64,000 nucleotides of DNA from Erwinia sp. S63 (GCF_016625195.1 NZ_JACVUP010000011.1:1-64000), one strand, 5' to 3'. Counted from the first letter of the stretch, positions 10,108-33,916 are shown. Notes: generated by a model not told the origin, from the sequence alone. A program made the numbers and translations.

Positions 10108-10479
10108 TTATTTCTCCTGCAGCAGACGATGCCGAATGGAGTCACCATATTCACCACGTAAAAAATCCGTGCTCATTCCGGCCTGCTGTAACTTCATCTC
10201 CAGCAAGGATAATCTTTTATTGAGCTCGCTGGCTTGATGATCGGTGGGATCTAATTGCTGCAAAAGGTCGTTGAGTTGCAGCGCTTCACGGCGCATTTCA
10301 AGTTCAGGTGGTAAGAAGCCTGAATTTTTTAGTAACCGATATGCCGTGCGTAACTCTGGCGGCACGCCACTTTCGTCTTCGAGCTGCAAAGGTGCACCTT
10401 CACCAGGTAAATTACTCAGTTCACCTTTTTCCTGTGCGGCACGGACCTGTTGCTCTACCAGTTGATCGATTAACCACAT
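10108..10479 (-). CDS. yhdN: DUF1992/DnaJ-related family protein YhdN
   Basis: A charged, helical protein of 123 residues beginning MWLIDQLVEQQVRAAQEKGE. It contains the GELSNLPGEGAPL segment characteristic of the DUF1992 family. The function is unknown. It is the first gene of a two-gene unit with zntR, as in E. coli. Confidence 0.9.
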   Translation of the reverse strand: MWLIDQLVEQQVRAAQEKGELSNLPGEGAPLQLEDESGVPPELRTAYRLLKNSGFLPPELEMRREALQLNDLLQQLDPTDHQASELNKRLSLLEMKLQQAGMSTDFLRGEYGDSIRHRLLQEK

Positions 10480-10551
10480 AATGAACCTCTGCTACTTACA
10501 ACAGCGTTCAGCATAACGAAAGAAGTGTGGGTGGGGAATTGGAGGCAATAA

Positions 10552-10573
10552 AAAACCCGCCGAAGCGGGTTTT
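10552..10573 (-). terminator. terminator of the alpha operon
   Basis: AAAACCCGC (10552-10560) pairs with GCGGGTTTT (10565-10573) around a TTCG loop on the minus strand, followed by a T-rich stretch. It lies 16 bases after the rplQ stop. Confidence 0.9.
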
Positions 10574-10588
10574 CTACGTTACTGCAAA

Positions 10589-10999
<411 letters not shown>

Positions 11000-11015
11000 T
11001 TAACCTGTGATCTGA

Positions 11016-12005
11016 TTATTCATCAGCAATGCTTGCTGGTGGCCAGTTTTCCAGGCGCATGCCCAGAGACAAACCACGTGAAGCGAGCACATCTTTAATC
11101 TCAGTAAGAGATTTTTTACCAAGGTTAGGCGTTTTAAGCAGCTCAACCTCGGTACGCTGTACCAGATCACCGATGTAGTGGATAGCTTCTGCCTTAAGGC
11201 AATTAGCAGAGCGGACAGTCAATTCCAGATCGTCAACAGGGCGCAGCAGGATCGGATCGAATTCTGGTTTCTCTTCTTTCACTTCCGGCTGACGTACATC
11301 ACGTAAGTCAACGAAAGCTTCCAGTTGTTCTGCCAGAATGGTTGCCGCACGACGAATCGCCTCTTCAGGATCGATTGTGCCGTTGGTTTCCATTTCGATG
11401 ACCAGCTTGTCCAGGTCGGTGCGCTGTTCTACACGCGCTGCTTCAACATTGTAGGCGATACGGTCTACAGGGCTGTAGCAAGCGTCAACCAACAGACGGC
11501 CGATTGGGCGCTCATCTTCTTCCGAATGAATTCGGGCAGAAGCCGGCACATAACCACGACCACGCTGAACTTTGATACGCATGCTAATAGATGCGTTTTC
11601 ATCGGTCAGATGGCAGATCACATGCTGCGGCTTGACGATTTCGACATCACCGTCGTGGGTGATATCGGCTGCAGTCACAGGGCCAATGCCAGATTTATTC
11701 AAAGTAAGGATGACTTCATCTTTACCCTGAACTCTTACCGCCAGCCCTTTCAGATTGAGCAGGATTTCCAGGATATCTTCCTGTACGCCCTCTTTGGTGG
11801 AGTACTCGTGGAGCACGCCATCGATCTCAACCTCGGTCACCGCGCAACCCGGCATGGAAGAAAGCAGAATACGGCGCAGTGCGTTGCCAAGAGTATGGCC
11901 AAAGCCACGCTCTAACGGCTCAAGGGTCACCTTGGCGTGCGTCGAACTCACTTGCTCGATATCTACCAGGCGCGGTTTTAGAAACTCTGTCACAGAACCC
12001 TGCAT
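11016..12005 (-). CDS. rpoA: DNA-directed RNA polymerase alpha subunit
   Basis: The 329-residue subunit has an N-terminal assembly domain (about 1-235, with the [17 protein letters not shown] helix), an acidic linker ([10 protein letters not shown]) and the C-terminal domain that contacts UP elements and activators ([12 protein letters not shown] with the 265 determinant). The length equals that of E. coli. It lies between rpsD and rplQ, so polymerase and ribosome synthesis are coupled through S4 feedback. Confidence 0.99.
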
Positions 12006-12030
12006 TGTGTCCTCTCTTTGGTACTAAGCT

Positions 12031-12669
<639 letters not shown>

Positions 12670-12682
12670 CTAAAAACGGGCG

Positions 12683-13075
<393 letters not shown>

Positions 13076-13088
13076 TTACTCACCCCGA

Positions 13089-13445
13089 TTATTTCTTGAT
13101 CGGTTTACGCGGACCCTTACGGGTACGTGCATTGGTCTTAGTACGCTGACCGCGAACTGGCAGACCACGACGATGGCGTAAACCACGATAGCAACCAAGG
13201 TCCATCAGACGCTTGATGCTCAGGGTGATTTCACGGCGCAGATCACCTTCAACAACGAATTTACCAACTGCTTCACGCAGCTGTTCAATTTGTTCTTCAG
13301 ACAGCTCTCTGATCTTAACATCTTCGGCGATGCCCGTTGAAGCACAGATGGCTTTAGAACGGGTTTTGCCGATTCCGAAAATCGAAGTTAATGCGATTAC
13401 GGTATGTTTTTGATCAGGAATGTTAATGCCTGCTATACGGGCCAC
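13089..13445 (-). CDS. rpsM: 30S ribosomal protein S13
   Basis: A 118-residue small-subunit head protein that contacts P-site tRNA through its basic C-terminal tail ([17 protein letters not shown]). Translation starts at GTG (13443-13445), preceded by AGGAGTGCATA, exactly as in the S4-controlled alpha operon leader of E. coli. It is the first gene of the alpha operon. Confidence 0.99.
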   Translation of the reverse strand: MARIAGINIPDQKHTVIALTSIFGIGKTRSKAICASTGIAEDVKIRELSEEQIEQLREAVGKFVVEGDLRREITLSIKRLMDLGCYRGLRHRRGLPVRGQRTKTNARTRKGPRKPIKK

Positions 13446-13525
13446 TATGCACTCCTATAATTAAATAAATGCGTCCCATGCTGAAAAGCCCGTTTTCAGG
13501 ATACTCAAATGGTAACGCATCGACA
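13443..13525 (-). promoter_or_regulatory. alpha operon leader, S4-binding pseudoknot (Alpha_RBS type)
   Basis: The minus-strand leader before rpsM contains ACCATTTGAGTATCCTGAAA, then ACGGGCTTTTCAGCATGG, and ends in AGGAGTGCATAGTGG. This is close to the E. coli alpha operon messenger target of S4 as I recall it. In E. coli S4 traps the ribosome at the GTG start in a nested pseudoknot. Sequence similarity and position are seen; the fold is inferred. Confidence 0.85.
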
Positions 13526-13537
13526 TACAAAAGATTG

Positions 13538-13556
13538 GCTGGCTAATCTAGCCAGC
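13538..13556 (-). terminator. hairpin between rpmJ and rpsM (spc/alpha operon junction)
   Basis: GCTGGCTA (13538-13545) and TAGCCAGC (13549-13556) form an 8-bp stem with a 3-base loop, followed on the minus strand by CAATCTTTTG. It sits 36 bases after the rpmJ stop and probably gives partial termination between the spc and alpha operons. Confidence 0.6.
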
Positions 13557-13591
13557 TCAACCCGACTTTGCAAGAAAAATATGTGACAATA

Positions 13592-15072
<1,481 letters not shown>

Positions 15073-15079
15073 CTGCTAC

Positions 15080-15517
<438 letters not shown>

Positions 15518-15697
15518 TTACTCCTCCACTTTCAGCATGTAGGAAATCGCGTTAACCATACCGCGTACTGCTGGCGTGTCTTCACGCTCAACGGTATGAC
15601 CAATACGGCGCAGACCCAGGCCAATCAAAGTGGCTTTGTGCTTAGGCAGGCGGCCGATTGAACTGCGGGTTTGTGTAATTTTAATAGTCTTAGCCAT
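15518..15697 (-). CDS. rpmD: 50S ribosomal protein L30
   Basis: A 59-residue protein read from the sequence between rpsE and rpl[21 protein letters not shown] followed by [20 protein letters not shown] and ending MLKVEE. The length equals that of E. coli L30. The gap to rpsE is 5 bases. Confidence 0.97.
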   Translation of the reverse strand: MAKTIKITQTRSSIGRLPKHKATLIGLGLRRIGHTVEREDTPAVRGMVNAISYMLKVEE

Positions 15698-15702
15698 CGT
15701 GA

Positions 15703-16212
<510 letters not shown>

Positions 16213-16217
16213 CTACC

Positions 16218-16580
<363 letters not shown>

Positions 16581-17114
16581 TTACTTCTTCTTAGCCTCTT
16601 TGGTACGCACGACTTCGTCGGCGTAACGAACACCCTTGCCTTTATAAGGCTCAGGACGACGGTAGGCGCGCAGATCCGCTGCAACCTGACCAATCAGCTG
16701 TTTATCAGCGCCTTTCAGCACGATTTCAGTCTGAGTTGGACATTCAGCAGTGATGCCGGCCGGCAGTGCATGGTCAACAGGGTGAGAGAAGCCCAGGGCC
16801 AAGCTCACAGAGTTGCCTTTAACAGCTGCACGATAACCAACACCAACCAGTTGCAGCTTCTTGGTGAAGCCTTCGGTAACACCGATAACCATGCCGTTCA
16901 GCAGCGCACGAGCAGTACCTGCCTGTGCCCAACCTTCCGCATAACCTTCGCGTGGAGCGAAAGTCAGGGCGTTGTCTGCATGCTTAACTTCTACAGCACT
17001 GTTGATAGTACGAGTCAGCTCGCCGTTTTTGCCTTTGATCGAAACTTCCTGACCGTTGAGTTTTACCTCTACGCCCGCAGGAACAACGACAGGTGCTTTT
17101 GCAACACGAGACAT
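16581..17114 (-). CDS. rplF: 50S ribosomal protein L6
   Basis: A 177-residue protein made of two duplicated RNA-binding domains, ending in the conserved [20 protein letters not shown] segment near the sarcin-ricin loop. It is in the spc operon, 12 bases after rpsH. Confidence 0.99.
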   Translation of the reverse strand: MSRVAKAPVVVPAGVEVKLNGQEVSIKGKNGELTRTINSAVEVKHADNALTFAPREGYAEGWAQAGTARALLNGMVIGVTEGFTKKLQLVGVGYRAAVKGNSVSLALGFSHPVDHALPAGITAECPTQTEIVLKGADKQLIGQVAADLRAYRRPEPYKGKGVRYADEVVRTKEAKKK

Positions 17115-17126
17115 TTTATCCTCCGA

Positions 17127-17537
<411 letters not shown>

Positions 17538-17551
17538 TCAAATGGTGACAA

Positions 17552-17866
<315 letters not shown>

Positions 17867-17871
17867 CTACC

Positions 17872-19134
<1,263 letters not shown>

Positions 19135-19203
19135 CTAATGTCAACTACTACTTCGGGACCCAAACCTCAGGTCGTTAAAAAGCCCCATAATTGAGGGCGC
19201 GGC

Positions 19204-19232
19204 ATTATAACACCGGATCTCGCAGATGGGTA
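19204..19232 (-). promoter_or_regulatory. spc operon promoter
   Basis: The minus strand has a perfect TATAAT (19204-19209) followed by GCCGCG, and TACCCA (19227-19232) 17 bases upstream. The flanking sequence, including TTAACGACCTGA and AGTTGACATTAGCGGAGCAC before rplN, closely resembles the E. coli spc promoter region. Confidence 0.85.
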
Positions 19233-19235
19233 GAA

Positions 19236-19267
19236 AAAATGAACGGCTCAGACGAGCCGTTCATTTT
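19236..19267. terminator. terminator between the S10 and spc operons
   Basis: A perfect 13-bp stem (19236-19248 with 19255-19267) has A-rich and T-rich flanks on both sides. On the minus strand it ends in ATTTTTTC and lies 24 bases after the rpsQ stop and just upstream of the spc promoter. Confidence 0.9.
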
Positions 19268-19291
19268 ATTTTTTAGAGGAAACGGATTCTA

Positions 19292-21214
<1,923 letters not shown>

Positions 21215-21218
21215 CTAC

Positions 21219-21500
<282 letters not shown>

Positions 21501-21513
21501 TTATCCTCTAAAA

Positions 21514-23906
<2,393 letters not shown>

Positions 23907-23926
23907 TCAATCGCTCGATGACCTGA

Positions 23927-24421
<495 letters not shown>

Positions 24422-24423
24422 GC

Positions 24424-24451
24424 ATTATACGTAAATCTGTTTAGGAAGCAA
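24424..24451 (-). promoter_or_regulatory. S10 operon promoter
   Basis: On the minus strand, TTGCTT (24446-24451) and a perfect TATAAT (24424-24429) are separated by 16 bases. A GCGCGGGCC discriminator follows, typical of stringently controlled promoters. It lies just upstream of the S10 leader. Confidence 0.8.
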
Positions 24452-24492
24452 CCCATGATGCGTTTTTAACCACATCAATTGTGCTCTGAAGA

Positions 24493-24532
24493 CAAAAAAG
24501 CCTGCCATGGTCGCAATTTTACCAGACAGGCT
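24493..24532 (-). terminator. terminator after bfr
   Basis: AGCCTG (24527-24532 read on minus) pairs with CAGGCT (24499-24504), with an inner TGGT/ACCA helix, and is followed by TTTTTTGTC on the minus strand. It separates bfd-bfr from the S10 promoter. Confidence 0.8.
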
Positions 24533-24559
24533 CAGTGACATTGCTCATCCGGCGCGGGA

Positions 24560-25042
24560 TTAACCGGCGCTCTCTTCTTTTAATTGTGCCTGCAGATAAT
24601 TTTGCAGGCCGAGTTTTTGGACCAAATCGAGTTCAGTTTCCAGCCAGTCAATGTGATGTTCTTCTTCACTCAGAATTTCAATCATCATGTCACGGCTAAC
24701 GTAGTCATGGACTTTATCGGCATACGCAATTGCCTCACGTAAATCCTTCGCCCCTTCCAGTTCCAGCGTCAAATCTGACTGCAACATTTCCGGCACATCC
24801 TCACCGATACGCAGTCGACCTAAATCCTGCAGGTTAGGAATGCCTTCGAGAAACAGAATACGTTCGATGTACTTGTCCGCATGCTTCATTTCATCGATTG
24901 ACTCATGGTATTCCACATCATTGAGACGAATTAAGCCCCAGTTTTTGAACATGCGCGCATGAAGGAAGTACTGATTAATCGCAACCAGTTCATTCCCCAG
25001 CAGTTTGTTGAGATGCGTTATGATTTTACCGTCGCCCTTCAT
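24560..25042 (-). CDS. bfr: bacterioferritin
   Basis: A 24-mer haem-containing iron store. The 160-residue four-helix protein keeps all di-iron ferroxidase ligands (Glu18, Glu51, His54, Glu94, Glu127, His130) and the haem ligand Met52. E. coli Bfr is 158 residues. It lies 104 bases downstream of bfd, whose product releases the stored iron. In E. coli the type II secretion gsp genes lie on the far side of bfr; here rpsJ follows directly. Confidence 0.97.
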   Translation of the reverse strand: MKGDGKIITHLNKLLGNELVAINQYFLHARMFKNWGLIRLNDVEYHESIDEMKHADKYIERILFLEGIPNLQDLGRLRIGEDVPEMLQSDLTLELEGAKDLREAIAYADKVHDYVSRDMMIEILSEEEHHIDWLETELDLVQKLGLQNYLQAQLKEESAG

Positions 25043-25146
25043 TTTGCTTCCTCCGCTTCCAGGTAAATAGATCGTAGATGCGGATAAAAAGAAGTCAAAA
25101 AAACTGGACAGTTTTTGTGGGTATTAAAGAGGTGATGTAGCCAACC

Positions 25147-25341
25147 TTAGGCTATCTCTTTGTACAGCGGCACCTTCTGCAATTCATCATCCATAATTTC
25201 TCGGGCAAAACGGATGCACTTACCGCACTGTTTTCCAATGGGAACCAGCTGGCGCAAATGCTGAATTGATTTTGGCTGATAGCGACGCACTACTTCGCGG
25301 AGGGTTTTGTCACTCACGGCATTACACAGACAGACGTACAT
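25147..25341 (-). CDS. bfd: bacterioferritin-associated ferredoxin
   Basis: A 64-residue [2Fe-2S] protein with ligands Cys4, Cys6, Cys39 and Cys42 (MYVCLCNAVS and GKQCGKC). It passes electrons to bacterioferritin to mobilise iron. A promoter with an overlapping Fur-like box lies directly upstream, which fits the iron-repressed expression known for bfd. Confidence 0.95.
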   Translation of the reverse strand: MYVCLCNAVSDKTLREVVRRYQPKSIQHLRQLVPIGKQCGKCIRFAREIMDDELQKVPLYKEIA

Positions 25342-25373
25342 TTACTGCGGACTCCAGTACAATTTCTGATCAA

Positions 25374-25402
25374 AGTGTAAATGAGAATGGTTTTTATTTC
25401 AA
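25374..25402 (-). promoter_or_regulatory. bfd promoter with overlapping Fur-like box
   Basis: On the minus strand TTGAAA (25397-25402) and TACACT (25374-25379) are separated by exactly 17 bases. The spacer and flanks (about 25377-25395) match the 19-base Fur consensus at about 12 positions by my alignment (GTAAATGAGAATGGTTTTT on the plus strand). The promoter is well supported; Fur binding is a moderate inference. Confidence 0.6.
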
Positions 25403-25454
25403 ACTTAGCTTTTGTGTGGGTTTAGATTGAATGAGTAAATTGCAGACAAAAAAA

Positions 25455-25472
25455 AGAGCACCGAAGTGCTCT
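25455..25472 (-). terminator. terminator of the str operon (after tuf)
   Basis: AGAGCAC and GTGCTCT form a 7-bp stem with a TTCG tetraloop on the minus strand, followed by a run of eight T. A second imperfect GGTGG/CCACC inverted repeat lies between it and the tuf stop. Confidence 0.9.
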
Positions 25473-25519
25473 CTTTCGTGCTGCGGTGGCCACCTTAGTG
25501 ACCACCGACATTAACGCAA

Positions 25520-26716
<1,197 letters not shown>

Positions 26717-26724
26717 TTACGTTG

Positions 26725-26747
26725 TGCCTTCATGAGTCATGAAGGCA
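26725..26747 (-). promoter_or_regulatory. inverted repeat between fusA and tuf
   Basis: TGCCTTCATGA and TCATGAAGGCA form an 11-bp perfect stem with a single central base in the 69-base fusA-tuf gap. No T-run follows. It may be an mRNA-processing or stability element; the role is unknown. Confidence 0.55.
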
Positions 26748-26773
26748 TCAGTTCACAATTTTTAAACCGTAGC

Positions 26774-28918
<2,145 letters not shown>

Positions 28919-28920
28919 TT

Positions 28921-28960
28921 AAAAAAGCCCAGCAGGTAAGCCACTGGGACGCCCGCTGGG
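28921..28960 (-). terminator. terminator-like hairpin between rpsG and fusA
   Basis: On the minus strand CCCAGC (28955-28960) pairs with GCTGGG (28928-28933), possibly extended by an inner CCCAGTGG fold, and is followed by CTTTTTTAA (28921-28927). It has the form of an intrinsic terminator but sits inside the str operon, so partial attenuation is more likely than full termination. Confidence 0.6.
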
Positions 28961-28981
28961 TTAATAACAACTACGTGGCTG

Positions 28982-29467
<486 letters not shown>

Positions 29468-29548
29468 TTAATTCAGGATTGTCCAAAACTCTACGAGTTT
29501 ATTTTGACATTAAAGTGAAAATGTTTGGCCTTACTTAACGGAGAACCA

Positions 29549-30028
<480 letters not shown>

Positions 30029-30049
30029 GAAATAACCAGGTTTTCCTTG

Positions 30050-30337
30050 CTACCAGGCCACTTGTTGTTGGTGCTTCACCGTCATCGCAACGAAACCAGT
30101 ATAGTCCAAACGTGCTACTTTGGTCGAAATTTGCGCACCCAGCCCGCGAGCGGCCACATCTTCCTCAAGGACCCAAAGCGCGGCCGGAGAGGCTTGTAGC
30201 TTGATAAACATCTGGCTACCCTCTAATGCCGCCGTCACGCCATCCTGCAGCAGCAACAAATCATCGCCCTCTTGCATCAGCAGTAACAGGCTATCGATAT
30301 CGCATTGCCAGGGGGATTGCAGCAGCGTGTAGAGCAT
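30050..30337 (-). CDS. tusB: sulfur relay protein TusB
   Basis: A 95-residue subunit of the TusBCD heterohexamer, which passes sulfur from TusA toward TusE and MnmA for 2-thiolation of tRNA wobble uridine. It begins MLYTLLQSPWQCDIDSLLLL. It is downstream of tusC; the str promoter starts right after its stop. Confidence 0.93.
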   Translation of the reverse strand: MLYTLLQSPWQCDIDSLLLLMQEGDDLLLLQDGVTAALEGSQMFIKLQASPAALWVLEEDVAARGLGAQISTKVARLDYTGFVAMTVKHQQQVAW

Positions 30338-30346
30338 GTTGGATTC

Positions 30347-30706
30347 TCAGAAACAGATGATTCGATGATAGGTAGCCAGTTTCTGGCGCAGTGTGTCGGC
30401 ATCCAGCACCTCTGCCTCCAGCACACGTTTTGCATTCAGGCTTTGTCCGCGCGCCATCAGTGACTCGCGGCAGACAAAGCACTGGTCAATATCGTACAGA
30501 TCCAGCACACCAAAAGTCGCAATATAGTTGCGCGCCAGGATTTGCTCTGGATGCTGATCGCTTTGCAGCTGCAGGACGCCATCGCCGATAAAGAACAGTG
30601 CAATATCCTCGCTGAGCGCGCCGGTGGCGAGAACCGCATCCAGCCCTTCCCTGCCCGCGCTACTACCGTGCGGAGCCTGAGTGAACAGAAATGCCACGCG
30701 ATTCAT
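30347..30706 (-). CDS. tusC: sulfur relay protein TusC
   Basis: A 119-residue DsrE-fold subunit of TusBCD with the N-terminal segment [20 protein letters not shown]. It overlaps the tusD stop by one base (TGATG). Confidence 0.95.
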   Translation of the reverse strand: MNRVAFLFTQAPHGSSAGREGLDAVLATGALSEDIALFFIGDGVLQLQSDQHPEQILARNYIATFGVLDLYDIDQCFVCRESLMARGQSLNAKRVLEAEVLDADTLRQKLATYHRIICF

Positions 30707-31092
30707 CAGAATTGCACCAAACGATCGCAGGTCAGTGCAGCTTCTGCCAGCGCGCCTAAGCCACTCAGTTCAAAACCGGGTTGCAGATTACTGCCTGCCA
30801 GCTGCAAGCGCGTGGCTTCCTGCGTATCCGTCACGCCACGGCGCAATGCGGCGGCCACACAGATATTCAGGGCAGCACCGCTCTCTTCACGCAATTGCTG
30901 CCATGCGCGTACCACATCCACTTCATCGCTGGCAGGTGCACTCAGCTGATTAGCATTGAGCACGCCTTCTCTATAAAAGAACACACTTTCCAATTGGTGC
31001 CCTTCTTTAATCAGCGCACGGGCAAACAGCAAAGCGCTACTGGCATGCTGCGTGCCGTATGCCGGCCCTGTCACCAGCAAGGTATAGCGCAT
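30706..31092 (-). CDS. tusD: sulfurtransferase TusD
   Basis: The 128-residue catalytic subunit of TusBCD, which carries persulfide on a conserved cysteine, here Cys78 in [14 protein letters not shown]. It begins [20 protein letters not shown]. One-base stop/start overlaps join it to yheO upstream and tusC downstream. Confidence 0.95.
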   Translation of the reverse strand: MRYTLLVTGPAYGTQHASSALLFARALIKEGHQLESVFFYREGVLNANQLSAPASDEVDVVRAWQQLREESGAALNICVAAALRRGVTDTQEATRLQLAGSNLQPGFELSGLGALAEAALTCDRLVQF

Positions 31093-31823
31093 TAGCGATC
31101 CTGCCCCTGGAAATCACCGCTTTTGAACTGGCGGATATAGAGGTAAACCGTGTGTTTGGAGATATTGAGACGATCGGCGACCTGGTTAATCGCATCTTTG
31201 ATATCGAAGATGCCCTTCTCATACAGGTTGAGCACAATCTGACGATTCTTGGCATTGTTCGACACATTGCGGTCGTTGCTCACTTCCTCAATGGTAAATT
31301 CCAGCGTTTGCATCACCAGGTCTTCAACTGAGCTGGCAAAGTTAACATTAGAATCCACCTGCTGCATTTCCGGCGGCATAAAGGTCGACATAATCTGCGA
31401 GAACGGTACATCGAGATTCATGTTGATACACAGCAGGCCAATCACGCGCTGCTGGCGATTGCGAATCGCGATGGTGACCGATTTCATCAACACGCCGCTC
31501 TTAGCGCGCGTGAAGTATGCGCGGGACACATTGCTGTCGGCGCCATGCATATCGTGCAGCATGCGCAGTGCCAAATCGGTAATCGGCGAGCCCACTTTAC
31601 GGCCGGTATGTTCACCGTTGGCGATGCGCACGGCGGAGCATTTCAAATCTTCCAGTGAATGCAACACGATTTCGCAGTGCGAGCCGATCAGCATCGCGAG
31701 GCCATCGACGACTGCTTCGTAAGATTTGAGAATATCGTAGTCTGCTTGCTCGAACGGACGTTGCTCCAGTAAATCGAAGTCAGTCAGTTCACCGGGATTG
31801 AATGGATTAGACATCGAAGACAT
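31092..31823 (-). CDS. yheO: PAS/HTH transcriptional regulator YheO
   Basis: A 243-residue protein with an N-terminal YheO-like PAS domain (about 25-140) and a C-terminal helix-turn-helix ([20 protein letters not shown]). It is very close to E. coli YheO, whose targets are not well defined. The start is uncertain: ATG 31823 aligns well in length, while ATG 31814 (240 residues) has the better-spaced AGGG. A longer frame to 31871 has no support. It heads the yheO-tusDCB unit. Confidence 0.9.
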   Translation of the reverse strand: MSSMSNPFNPGELTDFDLLEQRPFEQADYDILKSYEAVVDGLAMLIGSHCEIVLHSLEDLKCSAVRIANGEHTGRKVGSPITDLALRMLHDMHGADSNVSRAYFTRAKSGVLMKSVTIAIRNRQQRVIGLLCINMNLDVPFSQIMSTFMPPEMQQVDSNVNFASSVEDLVMQTLEFTIEEVSNDRNVSNNAKNRQIVLNLYEKGIFDIKDAINQVADRLNISKHTVYLYIRQFKSGDFQGQDR

Positions 31824-31950
31824 TACCCTAAATGGCTGGAGCCTGTCTCGACAGCTTTGGGGCAGACTCATATTGTGATAGTTGTGCAGGCGCTAGTCTG
31901 GCAAATGTCGGGAGGTTTAGCCAGAGCTTTGTCAGGGTGTAGAAATGAAA

Positions 31951-31970
31951 ACGCCGCCCGAAGGCGGCGT
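31951..31970 (-). terminator. terminator after fkpA
   Basis: ACGCCGCC and GGCGGCGT form an 8-bp stem with a TTCG loop on the minus strand, followed by TTTTCATTTC. It lies 16 bases after the fkpA stop. Confidence 0.88.
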
Positions 31971-31986
31971 GAAAAGAGAGTGCAAC

Positions 31987-32817
31987 TTACTGCGCTTTCT
32001 TATCAGCAGCGGCCGGAGCCTGCGCTTTTTCATCCGCTTTTGGCGCTGGCTTGATATCCAGCAGCTCAACATCAAATACCAGTGTTGAGTTGGCCGGAAT
32101 ACCCGGAACGCCATTTTTGCCGTAAGCCAGGTTCGGTGGGATCACCAGCTTGATCTTGCCGCCTTTCTTCACGTGCTTCAGACCTTCGGTCCAGCCTGGG
32201 ATCACGCCGTCGAGACGGAATGACAGTGGCTCGCCACGGGTGTAAGAGTTGTCGAACTCGGTACCGTCGATCAGCGTACCTTTATAGTTCACGACTACGG
32301 TGTCGCTGTCTTTAGGTGCGTCACCGGTGCCTTCTTTCTCAACCTGATACAGCAAGCCAGATTCAGTTTTCTTCACGCCTTTTTCTTTGGCGAATTTGTC
32401 AGCGTAAGCGGTACCCTTGTCAGAGTTCTCTTTCGCGTCTTTTTCCATCTTCGCCTGTGCAGCGCCTTTCACGCGGCCTTCGAAGGCTTGCAGGGTCTGT
32501 TCGATCTCTTGATCAGACAGCTTGCTCTTGCCACCGAATGCATCCTGAACACCAGCAATCAGCTGATCTTTGTCCAGTTTGATGCCCAGTTTCTCTTGTT
32601 CCTTCAGAGAGTTGTCCATGTAGCGACCCAAAGAGGCACCCAGCGCATAAGCTGACTGCTGGTCTTCGTTTTTGAAGGCAGCATTTTTCGGTGCCTGCGG
32701 TGCTGCCTGAGCAGCGTCAGCCGGAGCCGCAGCGGTTTCTGCTGCCATTGCCAGCGGTGCATTCAGCGCGATGGCCATGGTGGTAGCTAACAATGTGACT
32801 TTAAACAGTGATTTCAT
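31987..32817 (-). CDS. fkpA: periplasmic peptidyl-prolyl isomerase FkpA
   Basis: A periplasmic chaperone and prolyl isomerase. The 276-residue protein has a signal peptide (1-25, ending LAMA before AETAA), a helical dimerisation domain (about 45-140) and an FKBP domain (about 150-250, with VVNYKGTLIDGTEFDNSY and PPNLAYG). An Ala/Lys/Pro-rich tail follows. A sigmaE-type promoter lies upstream, which fits envelope-stress control. Confidence 0.97.
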   Translation of the reverse strand: MKSLFKVTLLATTMAIALNAPLAMAAETAAAPADAAQAAPQAPKNAAFKNEDQQSAYALGASLGRYMDNSLKEQEKLGIKLDKDQLIAGVQDAFGGKSKLSDQEIEQTLQAFEGRVKGAAQAKMEKDAKENSDKGTAYADKFAKEKGVKKTESGLLYQVEKEGTGDAPKDSDTVVVNYKGTLIDGTEFDNSYTRGEPLSFRLDGVIPGWTEGLKHVKKGGKIKLVIPPNLAYGKNGVPGIPANSTLVFDVELLDIKPAPKADEKAQAPAAADKKAQ

Positions 32818-32931
32818 CCTTTCTCCAAAACCGAAGCATCAAAACCTCGGGAATCATTGCGGACAGTGGCCCACACTATAACTTTACGTGGCAGCGGCGA
32901 ACACTCCCACAACGTAATTACCCGCTTAACA

Positions 32932-32959
32932 TCCGACCTTTTTTGCATCAGGAAGTTTC
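32932..32959 (-). promoter_or_regulatory. probable sigmaE promoter of fkpA
   Basis: On the minus strand GAAACTT (32953-32959) is followed by a 16-base spacer and TCGGA (32932-32936). This closely matches the sigmaE consensus GGAACTT N16 TCTGA. It would give a leader of about 110 bases. E. coli fkpA is a known RpoE target; the assignment here is by sequence. Confidence 0.65.
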
Positions 32960-33096
32960 ACCAGAGATGAAGGCATTAGCGCCGTTTTCAACCGCTGAGC
33001 CCCATAAAGGTTAAAAATCGGGTGATTCTGGCGTCAAAGACCGTAGAATCACGCCCGATACGCGCCAGGCGCAGCACCGTAACAGGAGAAGAGATG

Positions 33097-33315
33097 ATGC
33101 AACATGAAGAGTGGGAACAACGCCTTGAGGCGCTGGAGAGCAAGCTGGCTTTTCAGGAGCACACCATTGATCAGCTCAATTTGACGGTGACTCAGCACGA
33201 ACTGGAGATGAGCAGGATGCGCGAACAGGTACGCCTGCTGGTAGATAAAGTGAAAGCCGCCACGCCATCACCGATTGCCTCGCAGTCAGAAGAGACGCCG
33301 CCGCCACACTATTAA
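33097..33315 (+). CDS. slyX: SlyX family coiled-coil protein
   Basis: A 72-residue coiled-coil protein of unknown function ([20 protein letters not shown] and a conserved SEETPPPHY end). I chose the second of two adjacent ATGs (33097) because it gives the E. coli length and the AGGAGA at 33084-33089 is then 7 bases away. It is convergent with slyD. Confidence 0.9.
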   Translation: MQHEEWEQRLEALESKLAFQEHTIDQLNLTVTQHELEMSRMREQVRLLVDKVKAATPSPIASQSEETPPPHY

Positions 33316-33318
33316 AAC

Positions 33319-33344
33319 AAAAGGCCACCCGAAGGTGGCCTTTT
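33319..33344. terminator. bidirectional terminator between slyX and slyD
   Basis: An 11-bp perfect stem (33319-33329 with 33334-33344) has a 4-base loop and A4/T4 ends built into the stem. It separates two convergent genes. Confidence 0.85.
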
Positions 33345-33361
33345 GAAGTTCAACGCAGAAC

Positions 33362-33916
33362 TTAGTGGCTGCAGCCGCAACCGCCAGTTCCACAACCGCC
33401 CTGGCCGTGATCGTGACCATGGTCGTGATCGTGGTCATGATGATGACCATCTGCGCCGTGCACGTGGCCGTGTGCGATTTCTTCTTCCGTTGCTTCACGG
33501 ATCGCTACCACTTCCACGTTGAAGTTCAGGTTCTGACCCGCCAGCATGTGGTTACCATCAACCACAACGTGCTCGTCTTCCACTTCAGTGATTTCAACCG
33601 GCACTGGACCCTGATCGGTTTCTGCCAGGAAGCGCATGCCAACCTGCAGTTCGTCCACGCCCATGAACACGTCTTTTGGCACACGCTGAACCAGGTTGTC
33701 ATCGTACTGACCGTAAGCGTCGTTTGCTGGGATATGCACATCAAACTTATCGCCTACCGCATGGTTTTCCAGCGCTTTTTCCAGACCAGAAATCAGGGAA
33801 CCATGACCGTGCAGATAGTCCAACGGTGCACTCACCGGTGACTCGTCAACCAACACACCGTCTTCGGTACGAACCTGATACGCCAGGCTCACCACCAGGT
33901 CTTTTGCTACTTTCAT
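33362..33916 (-). CDS. slyD: FKBP-type prolyl isomerase and metallochaperone SlyD
   Basis: A cytoplasmic prolyl isomerase that also supplies nickel to hydrogenase maturation. The 184-residue protein has an FKBP domain interrupted by an IF chaperone insert (about 70-130) and a His/Asp/Cys-rich metal-binding tail (DGHHHDHDHDHGHDHG, then CGTGGCGCSH). The start at 33916 (MKVAKDLVVSLAYQVRTEDG) aligns with the family; an upstream ATG would add 21 unrelated residues. Confidence 0.96.
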   Translation of the reverse strand: MKVAKDLVVSLAYQVRTEDGVLVDESPVSAPLDYLHGHGSLISGLEKALENHAVGDKFDVHIPANDAYGQYDDNLVQRVPKDVFMGVDELQVGMRFLAETDQGPVPVEITEVEDEHVVVDGNHMLAGQNLNFNVEVVAIREATEEEIAHGHVHGADGHHHDHDHDHGHDHGQGGCGTGGCGCSH

